From assembly GCA_964020085.1 (NCBI GenBank), contig OZ026601.1, forward strand, positions 27,582,418-27,646,417: DNA of 64,000 bases, given 5' to 3'. Below the pieces are notes generated by a model. That model saw only the letters and a program-made list of their open reading frames with translations. It ran no database searches and was not told the DNA's origin. Each line of letters opens with the position of its first letter. The stretch's first letter is position 1. The DNA comes from Micromussa lordhowensis (lineage: Eukaryota; Cnidaria; Anthozoa; Scleractinia; Lobophylliidae). This document shows, one piece after another, positions 10,901-22,700 of this stretch. Made by a program: the position numbers and the translations under genes.

Positions 10901-13037
10901 ACTACAGTATTATATATTCCGTATTACTATTCAGCTTTTATACACTGTACAAATTCCGATTTTTTGATTGGCTGATTTGTACCACGTGACACTGGGTTTA
11001 GCCTGCGAAAACAGCCGTCCTTCTTCGCTCCCGGCCCGAGTGGCCGGGAGCGAAGAAGGACGGCTGTTTTCGCAGGCTATACTGGGTTGTGACGAAACCA
11101 TACTCGCAAAGCCTCGTGCGGTATTGAAATTTCTCGTTCATTGTTAGTGAACTCGTGCAAGTAATCCCGATAATGCACTCGCTGAGTGCGTTAACCTGTA
11201 ATTATTTAAAACTGGAACAAGAGTTTTCAGTGGCTTACCCATCATGGTATATGAGCCATTATGCCATTCCCTACAAAAATGATAAGCGTACGCGTAATTT
11301 TGGGTCGTTTTTATTTTCATTTCACTTTAGTTTTCTATATTTTTGGGGCGTTTCTTTTTTTAAAAAAACAATTATTTCACTCGCGCTTGTTTGATATGAG
11401 ATGGCCGTAGCTATCTACCATCTCATATCCACCGTGAGCTCGTGGAATAGCGACCTCATATTAACTTTTAGCTGCATTTCAAGACACCTGTTGTTTGTCG
11501 TATCTATGTATGGTAAGCCTCATTTCAAAGGCTGCACATGTCTTGGTAGGGAATCAGTCACGCAACTACATGATCTGATAATCAGTTAAAAGATCGCTTG
11601 TGTTCATCATAAATCATTTTTGTTCTTTCGCAGTCACTTGAGTTTTGTTTTCCCGAGATCCTCAATGTTCCACGAGGCGAAGCCTCGGGGAACACTGAAG
11701 GTCGAGGGGAAACAAAGGTGACTGTTTTCCGTGGCACCAATCATTAAGTGTTTTGTCATACCTCCCAACTCCAACATGAGAGCACAAACGGCTAAAAAAA
11801 TATTTGCTTGACGCCGTCTGGCACACAAATTCGCCGCGGTTCCAAGGTGCACGACCTGAACACGTGCGAGTCGAAAGCTCAAGTTGTTGTTTCCCTAGAG
11901 ACTTAGCGAGTTTTGTTCCCTTAGTGAGTTGGTGAATTTTGACCCATGACACGTGACATGTTCTTCTCCAATAGAAAAACGTATTGGAGGTGGGAGGTAT
12001 AACAGTGCTGTGAGTGTAATACATCTATCGTGATTGTGGAACATGACGAAGGCCCCCTCCAGTTTACGCCAGATGAATTTAAAAACGGCGAAAACATTTT
12101 TTTTCAAAGACGTTTCCCGAGACAGGTGCAACTGCGCAAGAAAGTGCCAAGGATCGCGTGTATTATCGTATTAATTACAGAAATAATGAATTTTCAAAGG
12201 GCAAGTTTACAGAAGATGAACAAAAACATTTCGGGGTGGTTAATATGACATGGAAAGGGTATTTTGAGCCTAAATTTGAAAGAAAAAAATAACAAGGAAA
12301 GCAAACAAAAATCAAAAACAAAACAAGACAACAAAAGATACTTCTTTTAGAACTGAGTAAAAATAAGTTTATCCATTATAGATAGAATAAATTATCTATA
12401 CTCTAAAGCTTTGCATTACTTTAAAGGAAAATTATTCGTCTTCACTGAGAACTGAGGATTTTGTGTTGAAGCTTTTACAATTAGCCCAGGTAAACCCAAA
12501 ATACTTTCAAAATTTTCATACAAATACATGATGTGTTGTGAGTACAGAAACGAACTCGGAACTTCATACTTAATCTACAAAAACGTGAAGCTTTTGTAAA
12601 AAGATGTTATTTTCGCATTAAAATTGAGACAACAGATTGAATAGCGGCTAAAATTAAAAGAATTAAGTCTTACCGATTGTGGTTACGACTGTTGTAGCGA
12701 AGAAAAGCGAATTTGAAAAGCTCCAGCTAGGTTTCGAAGCAGCTGTCCTGTCACTTCTTATCTCTTCAAACTTGGCGTCGAATTTTTTCAGCGATTCCGT
12801 CCTCAGGCCTTTTACAACTTCCTTGCTGTCAAAATCAGGTGGCAAAATTTCCTTTCCGATGGAGGTGTCCTTCAAAGTTTGCAAAAACGAACTCACATCG
12901 TCTCGGGTTCTGTGTTTCGTTTTAGGCGCGTATTCTATCGATTCGAAGATGAGCCCGCCGAGATACAGGAAAACAAGATTTGCCAAAAATAAAACGATCG
13001 GAACTAGGTTTTTCCTTTGAGTCGGGGTCAATTTCAT
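7972..13037 (-). CDS. Two-pore-domain potassium channel (K2P/KCNK family), complete, 3 exons
   Basis: This is a background K+ channel subunit of the plasma membrane; K2P subunits work as dimers. Exons: 12674-13037, 10476-10846, 7972-8352; phases fit and encode 371 aa. Order of parts: M1 about residues 11-33, an extracellular cap of about 70 residues, pore 1 with TIGYG (120-124), M2 with YALIGIP (about 140-146), M3 about 193-216, pore 2 with TIGFG (233-237), M4 about 247-268, then a polar, Arg/Lys- and Asp/Glu-rich cytosolic tail. The first intron splits the first Gly codon of the pore-1 GYG, the intron position known to be conserved in K2P genes. The cap holds no cysteine, so the cap disulfide seen in TWIK/TREK types is absent, as in TASK types. 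The subfamily cannot be assigned by eye. The start ATG has G at -3 and is the first in its frame. Confidence 0.95.
8353..10475 (-). other. Second intron of the K2P gene
   Basis: A 2.1-kb intron containing a SINE at about 9404-9670. No other feature is seen. Confidence 0.75.
9404..9670 (+). mobile_element. tRNA-derived SINE, family A, old copy
   Basis: The head has tRNA boxes (GGCCTAGTGGTTAAGGGCGC then GAGTCCAAATCC). The tail has AGTGTCCCCAACTAGTGCAG, matching the tail of the better copy at 19371. The tRNA part is degraded. Confidence 0.75.
10999..11080. mobile_element. 82-bp near-perfect hairpin element with 8-bp target duplication
   Basis: Two arms of about 38 bp (starting TAGCCTGCGAAAAC and ending GTTTTCGCAGGCTA) pair without mismatch around a loop of about five bases. 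The whole is flanked by ACTGGGTT at 10991-10998 and 11081-11088. An 8-bp duplication fits hAT-type insertion, so this may be a minimal hAT-like MITE. Confidence 0.8.
11160..11450 (-). mobile_element. Fold-back repeat family F, copy 1 (reverse)
   Basis: It carries ATCTCATATC and GATATGAGAT arms, CACTCGCGCTTG, GGGGCGTTT and GCGTACGCG, shared with copies at 25470, 41452 and 63751. No ORF of note. Confidence 0.7.
11690..11910 (-). repeat. Dispersed repeat, copy 2
   Basis: Reverse-complement relative of 6007-6240; shared words include TTGTTGTTTCCCTAG and TTTGCTTGACGCC. Confidence 0.55.
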
Positions 13038-15491
13038 GGCCTCAACTTCGAAGGCTTTGTCCTGTCCACGAACTATTTCTTCCGCGAGTGATTTGAATAT
13101 CCTTTTTGGATATTAAAAACGCGGAGGTCGTACGACTGTATTTTTGTGCTGAATTATTTATTACTGTTAACGACTATTTTGATTGTAAGTTTTATTGGTT
13201 GGTCAAGTTCTCTGATTTCTGCTACGATATCGCTTTCACAAGTATAATTTGTCCGGCGAAGCAACAAAAACAAAACAAGTCATTGTGAGGGAGCGAGCAA
13301 AACGACGAGAGCTGAAGAAACAGACGAAAATATGGACGGTCAGAAAGGGTAGAGAAGTCAGAAATTCACCTGTCATTCATTCCGTTACTAATTTTTCATG
13401 CCCACGCCATGCCGATCAATTTAGATCAAGTAAATGTGGTTTTTGCTTACAGCCTTTGTACCACTCTAGTCAAATTTGATGGAAAAAACGGAGGCAACGG
13501 AAAGAAGGGAAGCCTTACTTGCTAAAAATAATAATAATAACAATAAAAAAAATGAAATATAATAACAATAAAAAAAATGAAATAAAATGATAGAAAATAA
13601 TAGAAAAAAATGCGAGGAAGCCGAAACCCAAACATGCCTAAAATAGTTCAATACTTCCTAAAATCTTGTACATGTGTAGGTTCTTTTCGCAAAGGCGAAC
13701 GAATTGAATTTGCACTCCTTTAAAACTCGAGCCCAACGAGTCTCAAATAAGTACGGTCCCTCCCTTGGCAAAGAGACTTTAATATTTTGTCGGACGGGCG
13801 CGGTCGCTAAGCTTGAAATTCAAAATGCGTAGTAAAACCGTCGGGTACACGGTTCATGGCGGAGCGAAAAGGTCAAGTATATGCTGATAAATGAGTGGCT
13901 CTCGTGCAGTTCCGATGGGTTTGGGAAGTCAGCGAGCACTATCCAGGAAACCACGGAATATATGGTTCAGCTGATCGTAATTTGGAGCGGATCCGTCGAT
14001 TATTCGGGAATTTATTGAGCTTGGCGTGGAGATGGTCCGTTGACCATAGGCAATTGCAGAAACGTGAGAGGACTGGGAAAGAGTATGGTTGTTTTCCGTT
14101 TGTTTGAAAAACTAAGATATTCAAATGAAAGATGAACTAAATTTGAGAGTATTTAACCACGAATAGAAGTATTTAGAGAAAGAAAATTGCGAAATGGTAG
14201 CTCTTCAAATATCACCTAAAATAGAGAGTTTGTATGGATTGGGTAGACAAGCCACAAAATTATAAGGATTTGTATGGAATTTTGCAACTTTTGAGATTCT
14301 CCCATTTAAACAATATTCAACTGAAAACTCTCAAACTTGGCTGGGCAGCTTTTCATTCAGTAACATTTCAGTTGAAATGTTTAGATTTTCAATCTAATCA
14401 ATATAAGAAACTCGTCCCAGTCCTCTCACGTTTCTGCAATGGGCTATGTAGCCAGCCTTTACTTCTTTTATAGTGGAAGATACCTCATATTGTAAAAAGC
14501 GAAAAAAATGCCGTTTAAACCAGCCAGGATGAACAAGGAGGCATTTTAAACACTCTTTGGACCCTTAATATAATTTTAAGATAATAGCTCCCACGCAGCC
14601 ATGATGGCAAGCGAACTAACTGAGAAAATGCAGTAAAATAGACCAGATATTGACCAGGAAAAGAAATAGACAAATGTACTAGGGCAAACCAACATTTATT
14701 TTGAATTATTTGATAAATATTTTGACTCCTTTGCAGTTAATTTTGCTTGTAACTTCACATACATATTCGGCTCTGTTGTTTATAAATTAATTTCACTAAC
14801 AGCACGTCTGGGCCGCCTGTGTTTTAGTATCGCTTGAGGTGCACTTAGTTAAGCCGGCTCTCGACAGCTTCGTCTTCTGGAGAGCAGGTTTAGTGTCTAG
14901 ATCTAAAATAGACATCGTTAATACCGTCTTTTTATCTTTTAGGGTAATCACAAAAATAAACAACAACAACAAAAAAGCAAAGCAAAAAAAAAAGAAAAAA
15001 GAAACAGAACAAAACAAGAGTATCTGGTAGCAACAAGCAGCGGTCTTTCCCACTAAGAGACAGTTTGTGTAAGTTGACATGACATAACAAAGGACACTAC
15101 ACCGAAACGCGCCAGTGGAAGCCTTGGCCTAAAAACTTTGTGAACCTCGAACGATCGATGAAAATAAAATGAAGAAGAAGGTCTTTTTCACAGGAATGTT
15201 TGCTCCTGCCAGATCTGGAATCAAAATGCCAGTGGTGGTGTGATCGGTCACGTGTCAGTGGAAAGGTCAAAGACGATCGATTCATTTGCATAATTATTAT
15301 ATTGGCCAAGTGAGCAGATGACATCATCTCAGTGAGTGCTGGTTAGATCTAGAAACATTTGAATGGGCAGCAGAAAGCAGAAACCGTCAAGACACCAGTT
15401 TCTTTTTGTTAAGTAGACGACTACGAAACCGAAACTGTCTTGTCTGCTTGAACAGACACTTTGCAAAGCCGGAGTCGTCTAAATAAAGTTG
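13038..15491. promoter_or_regulatory. Divergent intergenic region between K2P and the VPS13-like gene
   Basis: 2.45 kb separate the two start codons, so the promoters of both genes must lie here unless far upstream exons exist. I see no clear TATA box. It holds A-rich runs at about 13530-13610 and 14955-15015 and an inverted pair of about 24 bp (14053-14078 and 14414-14440). Confidence 0.45.
14053..14440. mobile_element. Possible MITE bounded by a 24-bp inverted repeat
   Basis: TTGCAGAAACGTGAGAGGAC at the left recurs exactly inverted at 14414-14440. The interior shows no coding potential. No target duplication was recognised. Confidence 0.5.
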
Positions 15492-17015
15492 ATGAAGTCG
15501 CTTATCACATGTAGCACCTTATCAACGTCCACGATGATCAGAATTATTTCTACGTCTGCAAGTACTGTGGTTTCTGTGATCACCGCCTTGGTATTTCTGA
15601 TTGTTGACATTTATTTAAGGATATACTTCTTGTGGCTTCGAATAAGCACCTGGTAAGTTTTTACAATATTATAGGTAACTTAATTAAGCTTATATTCCTG
15701 TCTTTTCTTCTCATGTATGTTTTTATCGTGCATGCATAAACTTGTGTGCAACCTACATAGATCAGGCTTGAAAAAGCTATGTTGTATAGTGCGAGCAAGT
15801 CATAAGAACCGGCAAGTAGCTGTAGTTGTGTTTGGCCGGTCCAAGGGTCGAAGTTTACATGTGCCAAATCCAATAATTTTAGACATCCGATTAAATTAGA
15901 TCCATATAACAAACCATGCTAACATTACGCAATGTCGTGACATTTACAGACACGAATTTGTTTGGAGGAATGGCAATTGATTGTGATTGACCCTCAGTCT
16001 TCATTTTGAAGTACTGATGGTAATAAAACTTCAAAACTATTGAACTAAATATGTTACAGTTATAAATCAAGCACATTGGCTGCACTGAGGCAATGTTGAC
16101 CTTTAGGTCCTCACAGTATGAGCCGAACACAGCAAGGTCTGCTCAAGATCTTGACTGCCAATATCTCCCCTCCATTGTGCTTACTTAATAAGAGATTAAA
16201 TTACATGACATGAAAATGCCCTGTAAGATGGTCTCGGAATTGGAAATGCTTTTTTGCTCTATTTTTTTTTTCATGACCATTTTTAGGGGTGGTCTTTTTG
16301 TCAATTTTCACTGGTCTCTCAGGCTTATTTTTTGCCATTATGTGCACTGTGTCTTGCTGTTTTGATTTTTTCACAAAGCTTTCTTGTAGTCTCAAGTTTT
16401 CACAAGGCTAAGAGAGTCTTGAAGAACCACTTTTTTATAGATACATAAATGATGTCTTAATGTCTTAGAACTTAAATGTCTGGAGCTTGCATTAAAAACA
16501 CTCTGTAGTCTCTTGCAATTGAAGAAGTCAAAATGTCTTGTGCATGCAAAGAAAAAACTTCTGTCTTGCCTTCTTGCAAAGTCTTCCCTTACTACCATTC
16601 ACCCTAGTTTTATAATTCATAAATGTTGCATTTCAAGCTTGTGTGTGATGAAGCTGTGATGCTTTATATTTCTTTCCTATTGGCATGCGCAGACTGTATA
16701 ATGATGATGATGATGATATTCCGCAGTAACTGAGCATGTAGCTAGGCAATACTGGGCAAATATTACCAGAGATATTCTGTGCAGGACAGACTGAGAATGA
16801 TATATTTCTCCCAGTGTGAAAGTTCATGTATAAACCATTGTTAGTACGTTTTGAAAATCCAAAGTGATATGGGTGTATACATCAGCAAAAATGCCTGAAG
16901 AACTACACTAAATCTGTTTTATACCAGCTACTGAACTCTGCAAATGTACATGTGTCGTTATTTATTCTTAAGCACTACATGAAAATCTGAGCTAATTAAA
17001 GTGTGCAGTATTTAC

Positions 17016-17049
<34 letters not shown>

Positions 17050-17589
17050 GATTGATTAAAACCACACGCATAATTTACCATAACCGGCTGCTGTTCACCA
17101 AATTTGGAAAGAATCTTGGTCATATTGAATCAATGACATCAAAAGTGACGTCCGCTGCAGATTATTGAACCGTTGACCGAGAAAACCTGGGGACGATATT
17201 ATGTTAGTGAGCGAAAAAACAAAGAGTGAAATTGTGAAATGGCTAAACTCCTTTAAGAACGGGGAAATATTTTGAATGAATAATAAAGCAATTATTGAAT
17301 TCTGCTTTCGTAGAATATGAAGAATTCTGCAGATCTCGGAGGGTATTATCCACCTCGGCCTTCGGCCTCTGTGGATAACACCCTCCTTGTTCTGCAGAAT
17401 TCTTCATATCGTACTCAGCCTCATTCAATAATTGCTAAGTATATCTAAGCTTCAGACATATATAAACAATAGTCTCCATTTGGCGCGAAAATATGCTAGG
17501 ATATTTGTCCGCGGACATTATCTGTTCCGAGAAGCGAACAGTTTTCCGAGAGCGCAGCTCGAGGAAAAATGTGAGCTTCGAGGAACAGA

Positions 17590-17625
<36 letters not shown>

Positions 17626-19634
17626 CCCAAATGGAGACTATCGTGTTTATTATCCTTCAAATCTTTTACGCAACGCGCGCAGATTTGAAAATCGTGGTAT
17701 ATTCTCTGATATTCCCCAGTTTTAGTTGGGGAATATTCGGTCACGTGACGGGTTTGGACCAATCGCGCGCGAGCGAAAATATTTGATGGATTATAATAAA
17801 TAATATAACTAGTAGTAATCAAAGATTAGGGAGATGCGTTCGACGATTTGGGCAAAAAAAATAACATGAACTGCCAAATATTTTCATGTTTATTAAATCA
17901 TGAAAAAAAAAACAGTTAGCAGTGTATATAACTCAAATGTAATGTTAAAAGTTCGTTGTAAGAACAATTGTAATGCGGAAAAAATTGATTACAACATCTT
18001 AGTTGTTACCTCAAGTTACTGATAATAACTGTAACAATAAATTTTTTTTGGAAAAAATAGAACTGAATAATTAAACTACTTGGATTTGTAAATACATAGA
18101 ATGTTTAAAAATATTGTTTTTTTTAAACCTAGGAAATCAAGATATAATAAAAAAATTGCTTCATTGACTATTTACAGCATTAAGACAATCAAAAAACATT
18201 TGAAAAGCTATGCATCAATACGTGTTAACGATAACTTTAGCTTGTAACAACAACACTTTATTTTGGAGAAGGAAGAATCGAATGTGGTGGTCTGTTTTGT
18301 TTAATATAGAAAGACTTGGTTGTATTCAAAAATATTGTAAAAGCTTACATATGGAATTAACATTTGTAATCCATTTTAATACATTGATAAGCTTTTGTTA
18401 TGGTTTCGCAAGATTAAAATACCAGAAACTCTATCTTCAAACGCAAACAACGCAACCAACTTGATAATAGTTCAAACAGCAAGGAAGCACAGTCCACAAT
18501 CCGACAAGCAAGCGCAAGAACGTGAGACTCTTCTCCCGCCAGAGAGACGAAGCAAATAATATTTTATACTTCAATAAGCTTTTGTAATAATTCTGCAAGA
18601 TTCAAAATACCAGTAACTCTATCTTCAAACGTAAACAACGCAACTTACTTGATAATAGTTCAAACAGCAAGGAATCGAAGCACAGTACACAATTCGACAA
18701 GCAAGCTCGACGCGAGTAAAAGGTCACACTCGACAAATTAGCAGGATGACAAGTGACAGAAAACGTGAGACAGACAAAGCACATGGTCGATTGCAATGAC
18801 GTCATTTGCATCGGAAGAATTTGCCCCTGACCGGGGGGTCAAATTTGTAACGATGAAAGACCGTCCAAAAATTCCAAGAATGTCGATTTTGACTGCATTA
18901 TGAAAGCGTTCTTTGACGAACCCAATTAGCAGAACTTTGTTTAGTTATTGCACACTCAGATAATTATTACATGATTGGACATCTTAAACATTCATAATAA
19001 TCTTGTTTCTCTTTACTACAGGTTTTTAAATTGTTTTCTGTCATTTCTTCTTGTCTGGTGGTTTGGAGTGACTAATGTAACAATTACCATAGGAGAATTT
19101 AGATGGTTGTCAGTTCGACGTGTGAAAATTCAATGGAATGATGATCCAGGATTGGTATGTGATACATTTATATATATAAATGTATTATAAACAGTTTTCA
19201 ATTACTGTAAGTGCCATAAAATCAGAAGTACATGTACTATAAGTTAAATCACTCTAGCCAATCACAGAAAGGATGCAGACAGTACATTAAACCAATTACA
19301 TCTTTCTTAAAATATTTTCCATAGTGACGTGTTGTGGAGAAAAATAATGGAAAAATAATGGAATATCGTGGAGGCCGCGTGGCCGAGTGGTTTAGGGCGC
19401 TGGATTTGAAATCTGGAAGTCCCTGGTTCAAATCCTCCACCCTACCACTATCTGGATTTGTTCTCGGTAGTCCCGAGTTCAACTCCTCGACCGCGTTTTG
19501 TAAATAGCCAACTGGTCAGCCTCCCACCAGTTGGGATTCTTAACAATTTATGTTGTATTTGAAATATTTGTTTGTTTATTTATAGTGTCCCCAATTAGCA
19601 CAACAGTGCTAAATACATTCGACACTTAAATAAA

Positions 19635-19704
<70 letters not shown>

Positions 19705-22700
19705 TATTATATTATTGCCATGGTTCATTCATTATAAAGAGAATGATCGTTGCAGCTATATGCACATCTTACCCAGTTGTGAAAATAATACCTGTTATTT
19801 TCACAACTACTGCTTAGTTAAGTTGTGCACATACATTAAATAACATGTACATATCTGAGATGATCATTCATGTCCTTACATCTCTCTCTGCACTTCAAAT
19901 TTAGGGCCTTTCATATACCTATTTGCTTGCAATTGGTTAATATTAGGCTAGCCACCCTATATTTTTTTAATATTATCTTCTCTGAATTATTAATTAATGG
20001 ATTTTAAATATTTTTTTATATTAGTTATTGAGACTTTCACTTCATGGGGAATCAAATGGTATGTGATTTCATTATTTTATGGTGAATAAAATACTTGTGG
20101 TTATTTCCTTCTCAGACTATTGAAGAAGTATCATACAAGAAAATTGATTGGAACTTTGAAAAAATTAGGTAAGGCGATGTCGTGTAACAATGGTTTGCAA
20201 GGCATATTATTGAAATTTACAAGTACATGTATGTGGTTATGAGTTTGAAAAAGGTAACAGAAGAACTGTTCTATTTCAATTGCTTCTAGGGATATCACAA
20301 TACTGTTCCAAATAAACGATTTGCACAGAGAGTTGTTGACTGATTCAGAGGTTTGTCTACATGATTAGAAATACTGTTTGTCATAAACTTGTTAAATGTT
20401 TGTGATACTAATGATTAAGCTACAGCCAATGTAGCATTTTCCATGAACTCAAGTAAATTTCTGCTGGATAATTCTGAATTTTACTCTGTTATTTCATAAT
20501 TTGGAACATCAATGAAACTTCCAGAATTTTCCCTTAACCACAAGAAAAATTCTTCTAATTTATTTGTCCAGAAACGAGAGTACATGTACAGTACATGTAT
20601 TTGTCATTCTCAAGTATATGTTGGTTTACTGCAGTGAAGTTCACTTGTGTTACTGATACTATAGTTCCTGAGGTGCATTGTCAAGTAGTTTATAGTCACA
20701 GTCCATGTACAGAGTTGTCTAGATATATCTGGGCTAACACTATTTTTAGCTATTGTTGACAATACATGCATGTTCAACAGTTTCCATTATTAGCCAGATC
20801 TGTTTTCCAGGTGTGCCTCTGTCAGTAAAGTGATAAGGAGAGTATGTATTGTCTTACACCTGAGTGATATATTTATTGATAGTTGTTTCATATAATTTAT
20901 AGGATTCAACAACAGACATCTTCACTTCTTTTACTCTTCACTGGAAAATGGTGTGTTCACATTTTGTTTCAAATGAAAACTTGATGTTTTTACAATAAAA
21001 GTATATTGTAGAGTGTGTACATGTAAGTATTTTAAGGCACGTTTGCTGAAATACAAGGTAATATTTTCAATTAAAGTACCTTAGTTTATAAATTATAATA
21101 CAGTCGAACCTCCAGTTGTGATCACCTCTTGTAAGCTACCACCTCTCCTCAGTGACCAGTTTTCCAAAATACCAAAAGTTTCCCAGTCAAATCACTGTAT
21201 TTGGAACCTCTTGTAAGCGACCACCTCTTGTCAGTACTAAATGGCTGTGACCACTTTTTAAAGCTAAAAGCTTAAAATTTGGGGTGGTCTTATAGTGATG
21301 TTCTTGGTAAATACTAGTTGACCAAGATTGCAGCATGTCCTTTTAACAAAACCCGTCATTAAATTGTTATTAAACAACCAAAATGTACCCGTAGAATCTG
21401 GCCTCTTCAAAGTTTTTGTTTTGTAACAGACAGTACAATATAGTCAGCTAAGTTCACTTTTTGTTCTCGATTCAAAGCATTCTCCCAGTGATCTGCTCAG
21501 CAGTGAATTGAGAAATTCTAGCGACACTATTCCGTCTTCCTTTACTTTGCTACATGCTACAGACGTGGAAATTGGAAGCAGGCTTCGTGTACATAGAGGA
21601 GGTGCACATGTTGCACTGTTTGAGGTAATTCATTTATTGTGGATAGAAGACATGGAAATAACATGGGAGTGGGAAGGAATGTATACCCCCGGGGGGATAA
21701 ATTGATAGTTTGCCTAGCCCTGTGGTGGTGGCCTCGTATATGTAGTTAGTGTGCTTGACTCTGTATCGAGCGGTCCAAGCTCTAGCCCTGGCCGGGGAAA
21801 TAGTGTTGTGTTCTTGGGCAAGACACTTTACTCTCACAGTGCCTCTCTCTACCCAGGTGTATAAATGGTTACCAGCAAATTTAAGGCTGGTGGTAACCCT
21901 ACAGGTAATGGATTACTTAAGCATCCCATCCAGCGGGAGTAGAAATACGCCTAGTCACTTTATGCTACAGAAACTGGGAGAAGCTCTGGCCTGATGGGCC
22001 ACTTAGCTTGTATACAGACTTTTACCCAAGTTGAATAAATCTTCCCCCCTTTCACAAAATGACCCTTCCAGCCCTAAGATTGGTCTATTTGTACCATGTT
22101 TGCGCTTTTGATTCAAATTTGGTTTTGGTACCTGAAGTGTTCTAAACCAGTTTGATCAGTGGAATTCCCTTGTGAAAATGATGAAAAGGAGACAAGAAGA
22201 ACTTCACTCAAAATTTGGCCCTTTTTTCTTTTCATCAACAGAAAGCTAGTAAAATTCGCTAAATTTCAGCATACCATACAAAATCCTTGTATAAAGAAGC
22301 ATGGAAATCGAGAAACAACACTGCCATCTTGGAGTAGCTTAGCAGCCAGGCGATGTATGCGTGACATCAAAGAGCCCAGTGTGACGTTTGGCGGGAAGTT
22401 GGCTGATTTGAATGCACTTGGTGTTTCTGCTTGTTGTTTCTTTGTTTCTGCTTGTGTTTTCCTGGCCATGCCTTTTTGTGCAGCACCATTTTGCTCCACT
22501 GCAGCCATTTTTGTTGAGCTCTTTGGCATCATGCATACATTGCCCGGTTACTCCAAGGTGGCGGCATTGGTTTTCAATTTTGGTGCTACTTTAGACAAGA
22601 ATTTCATATGGTTTGGAAGCTGAAATTTTGGTGAGTGACTGATCATTGTACTGTAGCTGTCTGTTGGCAAAAAAAAAAGGTGCCAATTTTTGAGTGAACT

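Larger units (their letters stand above)
10847..12673 (-). other. First intron of the K2P gene
   Basis: A 1.8-kb intron carrying the hairpin at 10999-11080, a fold-back family copy at about 11160-11450 and a dispersed repeat at 11690-11910. Confidence 0.75.
15653..19021 (+). other. First intron of the VPS13-like gene
   Basis: A 3.4-kb intron with fold-backs at 17287-17437 and 17461-17650 and a duplicated block at 18387-18690. No other exon is seen. Confidence 0.6.

Noticed and set aside
17432..17822. Overlapping ORFs on both strands
   Set aside because: Explained by the fold-back element at 17461-17650, which reads alike on both strands.
20025..20058. Possible mini-exon (LLRLSLHGESN) with AG and GT borders in the VPS13-like gene
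   Set aside because: Including it gives a stop in the next exon. Skipping it joins the flanking exons in phase.
22159..22623. 154-aa ORF inside an intron of the VPS13-like gene
   Set aside because: It overlaps inverted-repeat DNA, is open on both strands and has no domain I recognise.
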